A stretch of 64,000 bases of DNA, from NCBI GenBank assembly GCA_963701995.1, contig OY969693.1, forward strand, positions 930,001 to 994,000, written 5' to 3'. This stretch comes from Methanoflorens sp963701995 (GTDB lineage: Archaea; Halobacteriota; Bog-38; Methanoflorentales; Methanoflorentaceae). A program made the position numbers and the translations under genes. Shown here in pieces: positions 34,357-44,078 of this stretch. Each line of letters starts with the position of its first letter. Within the stretch, counting starts at the first letter, position 1. Below the pieces are notes generated by a model. That model searched no databases. It was given only the letters and a program-made list of their open reading frames with translations, and was not told the DNA's origin.

Positions 34357-35952
34357 CTACCAGAGTGCTTTGGTCATATATGGACCTTCACGGGCGTAGC
34401 CTTTGGTGCGATAGTACTCGCGTACTCCAATCGCGCTGTTTGTCACGATCTTACGCATCCCGGAATTAGCTGCGATGCGTTCAGCAGTTCGAAGCAGTTC
34501 TGCCCCAAATCCACGGTGTTGCCACTTTTTTTCGTGCCGCTCTCCAATCGTAGCCGAGTTCCCGTATACGTGCAGCTCTCTGATCAGCGCCGTTTCATTT
34601 GTGATCTCGGGCCTATCAGAAGTGTGCGGAATGCGCAGCCGTGCGAAGCCGATAAGGAACTCCGAACCGCCACGCAAGCCGACGCTTGAGATAAAGTATT
34701 CAACGCCCTTACAGGCCATGTACTTTTCAACCCGCCGTTCGACGTCTTCAACGGTGGTAATGCCCTGGAGTCCCACCTCTCGACATCGTATGCAGTTACA
34801 TTCGCGCCCTAGTTCGCGCAAACGCTTTTTGGCTAGTTGTCGCAAATTACCCTTTTTGACGCCGGCGACGATTCGGTGAGCCGGGATATCCCTCTGTACT
34901 CTCTGGAGTCTCATCCATTTGGGGAGCTCCGCCTTGACTTGCGCGATCAGTTCAACGGCATCGCGTAGATCAAGGGCATCATAATCACCCCTTTTCCACA
35001 AACCGTGTAAGGGGGTACCCTCCGTCACAAGCGTCGGGTATATCTTGAGGTAGTCTGGGCAGAATCGCTCGTCGGTGAACAAGTCTCCAAGCATCTTACG
35101 ATCAGAAGCAAAATCTGAGCCCGGAAGTCCGGGCATAACGTGGAACCCGACCTTCAATCCGCTATCGCGGCACGCCCTATTTGCTTCAACAGCGTCGGCA
35201 ACGCTATGTCCTCGATCTATGGTGGCGAGAATTCGGTCGGAGGTACTCTGGAGGCCGAGCTCGACTTTGGTTGCTCCAAGGGACAACATTCTGTCGACGT
35301 GATGCCGCTGTGCAAAATCTGGCCGGGTTTCAAAGGTGACACCAACGTTTCTCGTCGATGCGCGCGCATTTGCCGTGAACACTTGGTCTAGTTCGTGAGA
35401 CTCGCCGAGTGCGCGCGGAAAATCGTTCATCGCTTGTATGCAGCGTCGTACAAACCACTCTTGATAATCGCGTGGACGCGCGGTAAAGGTGCCCCCCATA
35501 ACGATCAGTTCTGCCTTGTCAGTGGGATGTCCAGTCTGACGCAACTGGTTGAGACGGGCTTTGACTTGCCTATATGGATCGAATCCGTGTTGGATAGCAC
35601 GCATTGCAGCGGGCTCAAGACCGGTGTAGCTTTGAGGCACGCTGAATTCAGGGCCACCTGGACATGGCACGCATTTGCCGTGCGGACACGGATAAGGGGA
35701 AGTCATCACGGCAATAACAGCAACGCCGGAGGCCGTTCTCATGGGCTTCCGCTGCAGCACGTCGACCACTTCGCGCTGAATTGGGGCCTGTGCAGTTCCG
35801 TAGATTTGCGCGTTAGTCAGCAACGAGGACAGGTGAAAGCGTTTGGCTACCGCTATTTTTGCTGCCTGCAAATTCGCACGCGTGACCTCGCCAGTGAGAA
35901 TGCCGTCGATGATCTCTGCACAGGCGTCAGTAAGTTGCTGCACCATAGACAA
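34357..35952 (-). CDS. elp3: tRNA uridine(34) acetyltransferase Elp3
   Basis: 531 residues. Radical SAM domain with CPHGKCVPCPGG (Cys89, Cys94, Cys97), MGGTFTARP and VELGLQSTSD. C-terminal GNAT domain with RELHVYGNSATIGER and WQHRGFGAELLRTAE (acetyl-CoA loop). A four-cysteine zinc site CNCIRCREVG is near 395. It makes 5-carboxymethyl-type modification of wobble uridine in tRNA from acetyl-CoA and SAM. Intact and of normal length; no operon partner. Confidence 0.96.
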   Translation of the reverse strand: MSMVQQLTDACAEIIDGILTGEVTRANLQAAKIAVAKRFHLSSLLTNAQIYGTAQAPIQREVVDVLQRKPMRTASGVAVIAVMTSPYPCPHGKCVPCPGGPEFSVPQSYTGLEPAAMRAIQHGFDPYRQVKARLNQLRQTGHPTDKAELIVMGGTFTARPRDYQEWFVRRCIQAMNDFPRALGESHELDQVFTANARASTRNVGVTFETRPDFAQRHHVDRMLSLGATKVELGLQSTSDRILATIDRGHSVADAVEANRACRDSGLKVGFHVMPGLPGSDFASDRKMLGDLFTDERFCPDYLKIYPTLVTEGTPLHGLWKRGDYDALDLRDAVELIAQVKAELPKWMRLQRVQRDIPAHRIVAGVKKGNLRQLAKKRLRELGRECNCIRCREVGLQGITTVEDVERRVEKYMACKGVEYFISSVGLRGGSEFLIGFARLRIPHTSDRPEITNETALIRELHVYGNSATIGERHEKKWQHRGFGAELLRTAERIAANSGMRKIVTNSAIGVREYYRTKGYAREGPYMTKALW

Positions 35953-36041
35953 CCACTGACAGGATATGCGGCCGGTTAATAAAACTCTCGGTTGTCCGCT
36001 GCCTTCAGCTGAAGCGCCGTTGCAAAAAAAGTTAGAGGCAT

Positions 36042-36593
36042 TTACACGTCGAGCGAGCTCCAGAGCTCGTGGTGGGTGAAACGACTCGGCTCCATTCGCA
36101 CCGTAGCCTCAGGCGACTCGTCGGGGTATCCGATAGGCAGCATCAGCACAGGACGAATGTCGAGCGGTATTTTCAACGCCAGGGAAACACGTTTTTCATC
36201 GAACGCACCGATCCAGCACGTCGCAATGCTCAAAGCTTCAGCCGCAAGCTGTACGTAGCAGGCGGCAATGGTGGCGTCTTGGACTGCATAAAGCTCAGCA
36301 CGTTGTCCATACGCTATGCGCGAGCGCGCAATATTCGCGCAGCCAACGAGCACGACCGGGGCCATCGCGATAAAAAACTGGCCGTACGCCGCCTCAGCGA
36401 GTTCGTGTTTCGTGTTAGGATCACGGACAAGGATGAAGTCCCGTGCTTGTAGGTTGCCAGCTGAAGGCGCGAGCTCGGCTGCCCTGAGAAGCTTGTCCAA
36501 CAGCGTGTCGCTGATAGTCTCTCGTCCATACCGTCTCACAGAGCGCCGTCTTTGCATGACGCCCATTATGGTGTCGTAGTCTGGGGCGACCAT
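36042..36593 (-). CDS. Nitroreductase-family FMN protein
   Basis: 183 residues. Start motif MQRRRSVRRYG (FMN-binding RRSxR), LAPSAGNLQARDF, AELYAVQDATIAACYVQLAAE and a C-terminal GYPDESPEA. Shorter than classic nitroreductases but complete for the archaeal group, some members of which act in cobalamin or F420 metabolism. The electron acceptor is unknown. It is divergent from the ACT-domain gene, sharing a 55-base promoter region. Confidence 0.88.
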   Translation of the reverse strand: MVAPDYDTIMGVMQRRRSVRRYGRETISDTLLDKLLRAAELAPSAGNLQARDFILVRDPNTKHELAEAAYGQFFIAMAPVVLVGCANIARSRIAYGQRAELYAVQDATIAACYVQLAAEALSIATCWIGAFDEKRVSLALKIPLDIRPVLMLPIGYPDESPEATVRMEPSRFTHHELWSSLDV

Positions 36594-36648
36594 GGAAAAG
36601 GGTTATTAGATCAATGCATATTAATATAACCAGGTTTGGAGTCAGAAT

Positions 36649-37179
36649 ATGAGAATTTCGATGGATTTGGAGCTAAAAGACACGCCAGGTCAACTCAAGC
36701 ACGTGTTAACTCCTATTTCCGACCTCGGCGGGAACATAGCGAGCATCGTTCACCATCACGACAAAAAAACGTTTCGCAATACCGTTCCTGTTTCGGTGAT
36801 TTTTGATATTGAAGAGCAGACGCTTGAAGAACTTCAGGACGGGCTCGAAAAGAACGGCGTTACGATCGTTCGGATTGGCAAAATGAGGCTTCGGGCCAGG
36901 ACGCACATTTTGCTCATCGGCCACATAATTCATACCGATTTGAGGGATACGATCGATGAAATTGATGGTACGGGTTTTGCAGAAGTTCAAGATCTCAGTC
37001 TGTCAATGCCTGCGATCGACGGTCCATCGTCCGCGGTTATCACAATAATGGCGACTGGAGACGAGGAACTGAAGAAGTCGATCGGGATTCTCAGACAGAT
37101 CGCTGAGCGCAAGGATCTGCTCATTATCGAACCACTAGACGAGCGGGGATCACCGGGAGGTGTGAGCAATGAGGAATAG
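36649..37179 (+). CDS. ACT-domain regulatory protein, partner of homoserine dehydrogenase
   Basis: 176 residues. N-terminal ACT domain (MDLELKDTPGQLKHVLTPI, DLGGNIASIVHHH) and a second ACT-like half (THILLIGHIIHTDLRDTIDEI). Its stop overlaps the hom start by 11 bases, so the two are translated together. In bacteria the ACT domain is fused to Hom; here it is a separate polypeptide, probably the amino acid sensor (threonine is the expected inhibitor, inference). Archaeal neighbours commonly show this pair. Confidence 0.88.
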   Translation: MRISMDLELKDTPGQLKHVLTPISDLGGNIASIVHHHDKKTFRNTVPVSVIFDIEEQTLEELQDGLEKNGVTIVRIGKMRLRARTHILLIGHIIHTDLRDTIDEIDGTGFAEVQDLSLSMPAIDGPSSAVITIMATGDEELKKSIGILRQIAERKDLLIIEPLDERGSPGGVSNEE

Positions 37180-38143
37180 TCAATCTCTCTTGACCATCTC
37201 CATCATCGGATTCGGGGCAGTAGGGCAAGGAGTCGCCACCATCGTGCAAAACGTGCCTCGCATAAAAGTCGTGGCAATCGCCGATTCAAAAGGGGTTGCC
37301 CTCATGCCTGACTTAAAGGACGTTCTTGCGCGTAAACGAAGCGGTCAGCCCATTGCGAACTCTAATCTGACGGCGCTCGATGTGATACGCACTGTTGACC
37401 ACGACGTCGTCGTGGAGGTGACACCTACGAATATCCATGGCGGTGAACCGGGGTTGACACACGTGCGTGAAGCGCTTAAAAACAAGCGATATGTTGTTAC
37501 CTCGAACAAAGGGCCTCTGGTGGCCGCATTTGATGAACTCACGCAACTTGCTCACACGAATGGGGTCGCGCTGCGGTACGAGGCGACCGTCGGCGGCGCA
37601 ATGCCAATTGTCAATCTCATACGCGACACCCTCGCAGGCGCTCGAGTGCTAGATATACGGGGGGTACTGAATGGCACGTGCAATTACATACTCACTCGAA
37701 TGGCCGAGGAGGCGCTCGATTACGATCAGGTCTTGAGCGAAGCCCAGGATATGGGCATAGCGGAAGCGGATCCCACGTATGACGTGGCTGGCATCGACAC
37801 GGCCTGTAAGGTTGTCATCCTGGCCAACGCGTTTTTTGGTCGCAACGCCACTTTCGCAGATGTTGACGTAACCGGCATCGATCGCATCACGCAGGACGCG
37901 CTGCAACTAGCGCGGCAGAGGGGCTTTGCCGTCAAACTTGTAGGTGACGTGCAAGAGCTTGCGGTCTCTCCTAAGCTGATACCGATAGGCCACCCGCTCA
38001 ACGTCAGCGGGACGTTGAATGCGGCGTCAATCCTAACCGATACCGCCGGCGAAATTACTGTCGCCGGAAAAGGCGCGGGCTCGATCGAGACGGCAAGTGC
38101 CATACTGAGTGACGTTCTGAGTCTTATGCGAGACCGTAGTTAG
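37169..38143 (+). CDS. hom: Homoserine dehydrogenase
   Basis: 324 residues, the compact archaeal form without a fused ACT domain. NAD(P) loop GFGAVGQGVA, catalytic region VVTSNKGPLV, ATVGGAMPIVN, GVLNGTCNYILTRM and DPTYDVAGIDTACK. It reduces aspartate semialdehyde to homoserine for threonine, methionine and isoleucine. It is paired with the ACT gene just upstream. Convergent with the DUF373 gene, 34 bases apart. Confidence 0.96.
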   Translation: MRNSQSLLTISIIGFGAVGQGVATIVQNVPRIKVVAIADSKGVALMPDLKDVLARKRSGQPIANSNLTALDVIRTVDHDVVVEVTPTNIHGGEPGLTHVREALKNKRYVVTSNKGPLVAAFDELTQLAHTNGVALRYEATVGGAMPIVNLIRDTLAGARVLDIRGVLNGTCNYILTRMAEEALDYDQVLSEAQDMGIAEADPTYDVAGIDTACKVVILANAFFGRNATFADVDVTGIDRITQDALQLARQRGFAVKLVGDVQELAVSPKLIPIGHPLNVSGTLNAASILTDTAGEITVAGKGAGSIETASAILSDVLSLMRDRS

Positions 38144-38177
38144 TGTGTCGCAGACAGGTGCGGGCTGCTCATCAGAA

Positions 38178-39344
38178 TCATTTGTCGCTCAGACTGGGCA
38201 CGCTGCGCTGCTCGAGTGACGGCTGTTGCCCCCTTTTTATGAGCGACGATATACCGATTCCAGTTAACGCTACAACGATAGCGCCGGCAACCGAAAACAT
38301 AAGCAGCTGGAAGGCAGTGACGATCTGGATGCTCCGTGAAGTCTGTATAATGAGAACGTCTGCAGGATTGAGAACAGGCACTGGCTTCCCTCCTAGCGCC
38401 AGGATGAGTATGCTGGCGCTCCACAGGATGAGACCGGTCGAAAAGATGAAGAAAGGATACTCCACGTATCGCCACACGTGTTTCGCGTCGTTCAGGTAAG
38501 CGTCGAGCACCCGGCCTATGCTCGCGATGACCGCTGCGGCCACGAACCACCAGGCGGTGGTGTCAATAAAGACAGCTGCGGCGAGTACGCCGCCGTAAGA
38601 AGCGACATCCAAACCTAACGTTGTGATGATGCCTTGTGCAGTCCCAATAATCGCCAAGGCGATGGCGACCATGTAGGTCACGAACGAGATACTGCCTCCG
38701 TAAAATGAAGACTTCACGCTTTGGGCTATGCCTACGAGAACTTCGTCGAGGCCAAGCCCTCGAAAAAGGAGATACACGCCAATGAACGCGCTGATCACAA
38801 TCAAAGCACCTTCGGGGTGCTGAGCAAGGGAGAATATCGCAAATAATAATAATATCAGTCCAACAGGTATGAAAATGGTGTTCGCGATCTTCGGATCTTC
38901 GAATAGTTTCTTGATGGTGTAATAGGTACTCTCGAGGCTTTCAGACTGGCGTATGACCACGCGTTTTACTCCATCAAGTTTGATCCGGGATTGCACGATA
39001 GGGAGAATAAACTCGTCTTCGGCGCCGTCTGAAACGATGATAACGCTGGTCGCGTTGACCTCTTTGAGCACCAGGTCAAGCTGTTGAGACAGGATCTGGT
39101 CTGATTTTAAGCCAACGTCCGTGTTGCCGGATATGGACGCGATCTGAGCGTCTATTCCTTGTGACTTCAAATCATCATAAACACGGATGCCTTCAAAAAT
39201 GGCGTTTATGTCGGAATCTTCGGGGTCGGTCAATCCTAGCTGCAACGCGGCGTTGATGTTGTCAGCTCGTCCGATAATCGGACCTGGAAGGTTCGCTTTC
39301 GACCCTAGATCATCGTCACGATCAATGCACAGGACTAGTTTCAT
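38178..39344 (-). CDS. DUF373 membrane protein
   Basis: 388 residues. Cytosolic N-terminus of about 145 residues (LCIDRDDDLGSKANLPGPIIGR; SVIIVSDGAEDEFILPIVQSR) followed by seven to eight hydrophobic helices from residue 155 and a short polar tail. The family is nearly confined to archaea; its function is unknown. The N-terminal domain with conserved acidic residues may bind nucleotide or metal (inference). It precedes no obvious partner; the coiled-coil gene lies 27 bases upstream on the same strand. Confidence 0.88.
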   Translation of the reverse strand: MKLVLCIDRDDDLGSKANLPGPIIGRADNINAALQLGLTDPEDSDINAIFEGIRVYDDLKSQGIDAQIASISGNTDVGLKSDQILSQQLDLVLKEVNATSVIIVSDGAEDEFILPIVQSRIKLDGVKRVVIRQSESLESTYYTIKKLFEDPKIANTIFIPVGLILLLFAIFSLAQHPEGALIVISAFIGVYLLFRGLGLDEVLVGIAQSVKSSFYGGSISFVTYMVAIALAIIGTAQGIITTLGLDVASYGGVLAAAVFIDTTAWWFVAAAVIASIGRVLDAYLNDAKHVWRYVEYPFFIFSTGLILWSASILILALGGKPVPVLNPADVLIIQTSRSIQIVTAFQLLMFSVAGAIVVALTGIGISSLIKRGQQPSLEQRSVPSLSDK

Positions 39345-39371
39345 TCTTGCCTATAAGGTTGTCGCTAAAGA

Positions 39372-40232
39372 CTACAGCAGCCCAGAGCGCTGGAGCAGGA
39401 GGAGATCGTCGGTTTCGAGTTTTTGCCCGTCTTTAAACATTGCGTAGACCTCTTCTGCCCGTTTAAGCACGTCGACCTTTTCGCGGGATTCGCGGGCTTC
39501 TTTGGACCGTTTTTTGAGACTCGATATGATTTTGTCGTAGTCTCTTAATTCCTTTTCCATCTTGATATACTTCTGATGCTGTTCGTCGGCGCTCTCTTGC
39601 GCGCGCACGAACTCCTTATGGGCGGCATCCGCCTCAGCGCGCACCTTGTCTGCTTCCTTGAAGCACTTGAGCATCTTCTCGTGGCATTCCTGCGCACGGT
39701 CTGCGTTATCCGTTAGCGCCTTGTGGAATTCACTTGCTTCGTCTCGGAGCTTCCGTGCCTTTTCCAGCGCCTCCCTGAGCTCAGCGTTATTCTCAAGTTC
39801 GCCTCGCTTCTTTCTATATTCCTCCCAGAGGTGCGCAATACGGTCTACAAGCTCGCGCTCCTTTTCCGTGCTTATAACCTCGGTCTGCTGCCTAAACTCA
39901 AGTTGGTCAATTTCGCGCTTGAGCTCGCCCAGCGAAAGGCCGCCAGCGACTCTGAATCTTCTTTTGATTTGGTCCGCCTTCGCGAGCAGGTTGTTTGCCG
40001 TCTCATTGAGGCTATCTCGTTTCTCCTTGTTCTCCGAAACGAGCTTGTTGTACTCATCGCGCTTGTCCTTGGACTGTTGCGCACTGTCTATCAGCGTGCG
40101 GGTCTTCGTATTCAACTCGTCACGTCTCGCAGCGAATTGACTTGCTTCTGTGTTGAGCCGGTTTCGCTCAAGCTTCGAGGCGTCCGCGTCTTTTTTTAGC
40201 AGCGCTTTCTTTTCTTGTAACTCCTTCAGCAT
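39372..40232 (-). CDS. Long coiled-coil protein downstream of serB (COG1340-like)
   Basis: 286 residues, charged and almost wholly helical, with heptads from residue 1 to 270 and no membrane span. GLSLGELKREIDQLEFRQQTE near residue 100 is a recognisable point of this archaeal family, which is often found beside phosphoserine phosphatase. The role is unknown; a structural or scaffold function is likely. Its start overlaps the end of serB by 65 bases, so the pair is translationally linked. Confidence 0.75.
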   Translation of the reverse strand: MLKELQEKKALLKKDADASKLERNRLNTEASQFAARRDELNTKTRTLIDSAQQSKDKRDEYNKLVSENKEKRDSLNETANNLLAKADQIKRRFRVAGGLSLGELKREIDQLEFRQQTEVISTEKERELVDRIAHLWEEYRKKRGELENNAELREALEKARKLRDEASEFHKALTDNADRAQECHEKMLKCFKEADKVRAEADAAHKEFVRAQESADEQHQKYIKMEKELRDYDKIISSLKKRSKEARESREKVDVLKRAEEVYAMFKDGQKLETDDLLLLQRSGLL

Positions 40233-40914
40233 ACGCTCCTCCCCTGACTACAGGTAATATCAAGCTGAGATCCTTCTTTGTGATTATGACGTCTGCAATA
40301 TCGTATAGAATTGGATTTGCGTTGAATGCTATCGAAAACCCCGAAGCTTCAAACATTGAGATGTCGTTTGCGCCGTCTCCTATAACAACGCAGTCTTTGG
40401 GTCGTATTCCCTCCCTCTTAGCAATCGCCTCCAGGGCGTCTTTTTTTGAATTTTGGCGCACTATCGGTCCAACAACCTCGCCGGTCAAAACGCCGTCTTC
40501 TATAACGAGTTTGTTTGCCACGAGACAGTCGATTTCGAGTTCTTGAGCTACCCTCTCGGCAACTATCGTAAAGCCCCCGGAAACCATTGCAACCTTATAT
40601 TCTTTTTTCAACTCGCGTATGAGCTTTTTAGCCCCTTTCATAAGCGGGATGTTTAAGGCTACCTTATTAACCTCCTCCACCCTGAGACCCTTCAAGAGCT
40701 TTACGCGTTCTCTTAAAGCCTCTTCAAAATCCATCTCTCCCTTCATGGCGCGCTTCGTGAGCGCCACCACGAGGTCTCCGACATTGGCCGCTTTGGCTAT
40801 TTCATCGATTGCCTCAGCATCGATGAGCGTGCCATCCATATCAAAAACGATCAGTATTGCACTTCCGTTGCAAAATAATCTACCACGCGGGGAATTGATA
40901 AGCTCCGAGCTCAT
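40168..40914 (-). CDS. serB: Phosphoserine phosphatase
   Basis: 248 residues. HAD motifs: FDMDGTLIDAEA (25-29 DMDGT), MVSGGFTIVAERVA, lysine in NSKKDAL and VIGDGANDISMFE. The last 25 residues (KESAAKKRRGRLEA) are basic and outside the fold, an extension caused by reading into the coiled-coil gene. The start MSSELIN overlaps the glyA stop by 35 bases; no shorter start precedes the first motif. It makes serine from phosphoserine. It lies next to glyA, which uses serine. Confidence 0.93.
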   Translation of the reverse strand: MSSELINSPRGRLFCNGSAILIVFDMDGTLIDAEAIDEIAKAANVGDLVVALTKRAMKGEMDFEEALRERVKLLKGLRVEEVNKVALNIPLMKGAKKLIRELKKEYKVAMVSGGFTIVAERVAQELEIDCLVANKLVIEDGVLTGEVVGPIVRQNSKKDALEAIAKREGIRPKDCVVIGDGANDISMFEASGFSIAFNANPILYDIADVIITKKDLSLILPVVRGGAYAEGVTRKESAAKKRRGRLEA

Positions 40915-42133
40915 GGCTGAAGCAGTATTCGACCTCCTGGTAGTCCTTTTTAAACTCTACCACATCTTTTTTAACCTTTTCGGGTGCCTCGCCGTTCAGC
41001 ACGCGCGTGATAAGCTTTGCCACGACCCTCATCTCTGCTTCTTTCATTCCGAGTCGCGTGAGCTCTTGCGTTCCAAATCGTAGTCCGGAAGGATTCTCTG
41101 GAGCATTATGGTCATCCCAGGGTAACAGATTCTTGTTGGCAATGATGTTTGCCTTTTCCAGAGCAAGCGCCATCGCACTCGCGCGCCCCACGTCCATTAC
41201 GATCTGATGGGACTCTGTGAAGTCTTTTTCAGGACATAGCACGTTGAATCCGCTGTTGTACAGCGCCGCTCCGAGCGTCTTTGCATTCTTGATCGTCTGC
41301 TGTGCGTACGCTTTCCCGAATTCAAGCATCTCCACGAGCGTGACCGCTAACCCAGCGACGTGATGCAGGTGGTGGTTGCTTACGGTACCCGGAAACACTG
41401 CCTCATCGATCGCGTCGGCTAGCGCGTTTGTCGAAAAGATGATGCCGCCTTGAGGCCCCGGGAACGTCTTGTGCGTAGAACCAGTCATTACGTCAACACC
41501 TTCTCTAAGCGGGTCCTGAAACTGCTCGCCCGCAATGAGACCAAGAACGTGAGCAGAATCGTACACAATAGCCGCGCCAACTTCGCGCGCGGCATCGCGC
41601 GCGTCTCGGATGGGGTGTGGGAAGAGAAATAGACTCGCCCCAAACAGTATAATTTTGGGCTTTTTTTCATAAATCGTAGCGATCATCGCATCGCTGTCGA
41701 TATTCATCTCTTCGTAATCGAATGGATGTTTCACAATCCTGAGATGACGGATACCCGCAACCGACTTCGTTCCGTGGCTGATGTGGCCACCGTGCGAAGT
41801 ATCAAGCGCCATGAGTGCATCATTTGGGTTTGAAAGGGCAAAAAATGCGGCAATATTTGCGTTTACGCCAGAGATAGGTTGCACGTTGACGTGCTCAGCC
41901 TTGAACAGTTTAAGAGCCAAATCTATGGCGTCCTGTTCCACTTGGTCGATATACTTGACGCCTTGATAATACCGGTGGCCGACCTTGCCTTCGGCATATC
42001 TGTGGCCAAAGTCGGAGGCCAGAAGCTGGCGCACGGCGGGACTGGTGATATTCTCACTGGCGATCAAAGGGAGGGATTCGCTGAACCATTTGTGATGCTC
42101 TCTCACCGATCGCGTCACGTCCTCCACCCGCAT
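40880..42133 (-). CDS. glyA: Serine hydroxymethyltransferase
   Basis: 417 residues. PLP lysine in TGSTHKTFPGPQGG (Lys222). Other conserved points: PLIASENITSPAV at the N-terminus, EGKVGHRYYQG and HGGHISHG. It transfers the serine hydroxymethyl group to a folate-type carrier, tetrahydromethanopterin in archaea, linking one-carbon metabolism with glycine. It heads the glyA-serB-coiled-coil unit. Confidence 0.96.
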   Translation of the reverse strand: MRVEDVTRSVREHHKWFSESLPLIASENITSPAVRQLLASDFGHRYAEGKVGHRYYQGVKYIDQVEQDAIDLALKLFKAEHVNVQPISGVNANIAAFFALSNPNDALMALDTSHGGHISHGTKSVAGIRHLRIVKHPFDYEEMNIDSDAMIATIYEKKPKIILFGASLFLFPHPIRDARDAAREVGAAIVYDSAHVLGLIAGEQFQDPLREGVDVMTGSTHKTFPGPQGGIIFSTNALADAIDEAVFPGTVSNHHLHHVAGLAVTLVEMLEFGKAYAQQTIKNAKTLGAALYNSGFNVLCPEKDFTESHQIVMDVGRASAMALALEKANIIANKNLLPWDDHNAPENPSGLRFGTQELTRLGMKEAEMRVVAKLITRVLNGEAPEKVKKDVVEFKKDYQEVEYCFSHELGAYQFPAW

Positions 42134-42289
42134 AGCATCTACAGATTATGCGTGCCTATGATAAACTTTTCTCATACCGCGCAACCCATAGCAAGATCGA
42201 ATTCGAGTTTTAAGACTTGAAAAGACGTTACTATTTATATTCGGCATTTGATATGTACGAGCAGTACACTGCCTTCCTAGTGCCCTAAG

Positions 42290-43939
42290 GTGTTCGCGAT
42301 TAGACCTCTGCGCAAATCTCTGCTCATTTATGTTGCGGCCACCGTGCTGCTCGTTGTCGTATATAGCGTTGTCTTCCTCTTCTTGATGGTCTCTGCTGAA
42401 GGTCGATCTTATACCGCGGTTGACGCGGTATACTGGGTGATCACGACGATGACGACGCAAGGTGTAGGAGATATCGTCTTTGTGAGCAGTATCGGCAGGA
42501 TATTTGCCGTGCTCGTGGAGCTCTCCGGAATCGTACTGTTCTTTGCGATCTTGATCCCCATCGTGGTTGCGCCTGTGCTGCAAAGCGTTCGAGCATCGGT
42601 GCCGACGAAGTCAAAGGTCCGGGAGCACGTTTTGATTGCCGGCTATAGTTCCATGGTTGACACGATTATCGAAGAGCTTGAGGAGCGGGATTTACCATAT
42701 CTCGTCGTTGACGGCGACCGTGATGTCGTGCAGGCATTAGTCGAGCGGAAGATCCCCTGCATCTATGGAGATCCGAGCGATGAGGTGACCCTACAAAACG
42801 CTCAGATACAGCGCGCAAAGAAAGTCGTGCTAAATCAAAGTGACGAAAAGAATGCGATTATCGCGCTTGTTGCAAAAAAGCTGACGCGAGCGGATATCAT
42901 CGGACTTGTTGAAAACATGGCGAACGCGGTGTACTTGCTCTATGCGGGTGCTGACAAAGTCGTATCACCTAAACAACTCCTTGGCATCGATATTGGCCAT
43001 AAGGCCGCAATGCCTATAACGCACCAGCTCATTGGCACTACTCCTTTGATTGGGTCCTTGCGGATTTTTGAGCTCCCGATTCTCGGGGAAAGCGGCCTCA
43101 ACGGGTCGTCTATTGAAGATGCCAAGATACGTGAGCGAACCGGGGCTACAGTAATCGGCATATGGAAGGGTGCCAAACTCACCTTCAATCCACCCGCTTC
43201 TGAAATCATCACAGACACCGCTGTCCTTTTGCTCATCGGCACAAAAAAGCAACTAAACGCAGCTAAGGAACTCTCAATTTGTCGGCCTGATGGCACATAC
43301 TGCGCGATCAGGGGACACTATATCGTTGCAGGATACGGCGACGTCGGAAAACGAGTGTCCAAAGTATTGCGGTCGAACGGGATTGAACACATCATCATCG
43401 ATAAGCATCAAGGCGACGTGGTTGGTAGCTCTACAGATATGGCAATCCTAAAACAAGCGGGGATTGCTGAAGCTTCTACGCTTCTCGTCACAGTCAATAG
43501 TGACATGGATGCTATCTATACGACTCTCGTCGCACGAAAACTTAATCCTCAGATGGATATTGTCTGTCGTGCCATACGACCGCAAGCAGTTGAGAAGTTG
43601 TATCAAGCGGGGGCTGACTATGTGCTGTCGCAGTCCGTCGTGGCTGGCCAAGTCTTGGTAAAATTTCTCGCACCCAGGCCGCTTGGCACACAATTGCGGG
43701 AGGTCCTACTTTCAGAGGACATGAAGGTTCTTGAATATCCCCCTGGTCCATCCCTTGCGGGCAGAAGTCTCGAGTATCTGAATATACGATCGCGCACCGG
43801 GTGCACCGTCGTCGCCATCACTACCAATGGGGCGACAACACCGAATCCGGATCCCCATCAAGTTATCCCTAAAGACTCTTTTCTTACCGTCATCGGTACA
43901 AGGGAACAGATACGTGAGTTTAAGCGTGTCTTCGGATAG
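42290..43939 (+). CDS. Two-TM potassium channel with two RCK (TrkA) modules
   Basis: 549 residues. TM1 (11-33), pore loop with filter TTQGVGD (55-61) and TM2 (68-92). Then two TrkA-N/TrkA-C units: HVLIAGYSSMVDTII (first) and HYIVAGYGDVGKRVSKVL (second, intact GxGxxG). The filter differs from the standard T-V-G-Y-G-D, with Gln and Val in place of Val and Tyr. The tandem RCK in one chain is like GsuK/BK-type channels. The GTG at 42290 is the listed start but lacks a strong ribosome binding site. Confidence 0.88.
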   Translation: MFAIRPLRKSLLIYVAATVLLVVVYSVVFLFLMVSAEGRSYTAVDAVYWVITTMTTQGVGDIVFVSSIGRIFAVLVELSGIVLFFAILIPIVVAPVLQSVRASVPTKSKVREHVLIAGYSSMVDTIIEELEERDLPYLVVDGDRDVVQALVERKIPCIYGDPSDEVTLQNAQIQRAKKVVLNQSDEKNAIIALVAKKLTRADIIGLVENMANAVYLLYAGADKVVSPKQLLGIDIGHKAAMPITHQLIGTTPLIGSLRIFELPILGESGLNGSSIEDAKIRERTGATVIGIWKGAKLTFNPPASEIITDTAVLLLIGTKKQLNAAKELSICRPDGTYCAIRGHYIVAGYGDVGKRVSKVLRSNGIEHIIIDKHQGDVVGSSTDMAILKQAGIAEASTLLVTVNSDMDAIYTTLVARKLNPQMDIVCRAIRPQAVEKLYQAGADYVLSQSVVAGQVLVKFLAPRPLGTQLREVLLSEDMKVLEYPPGPSLAGRSLEYLNIRSRTGCTVVAITTNGATTPNPDPHQVIPKDSFLTVIGTREQIREFKRVFG

Positions 43940-44078
43940 CTCTTGGCGGGGGCTGTCGCAACGCTTTACTCACACCTTACTAAACAAAGCCTTGCTTGCC
44001 GAAGAAACTCAGATCTAGGGTCTGTGGTATTCTACCGTGAGGAAACGGGTCAACCTGAACTCGTCACCTACTCGCACG

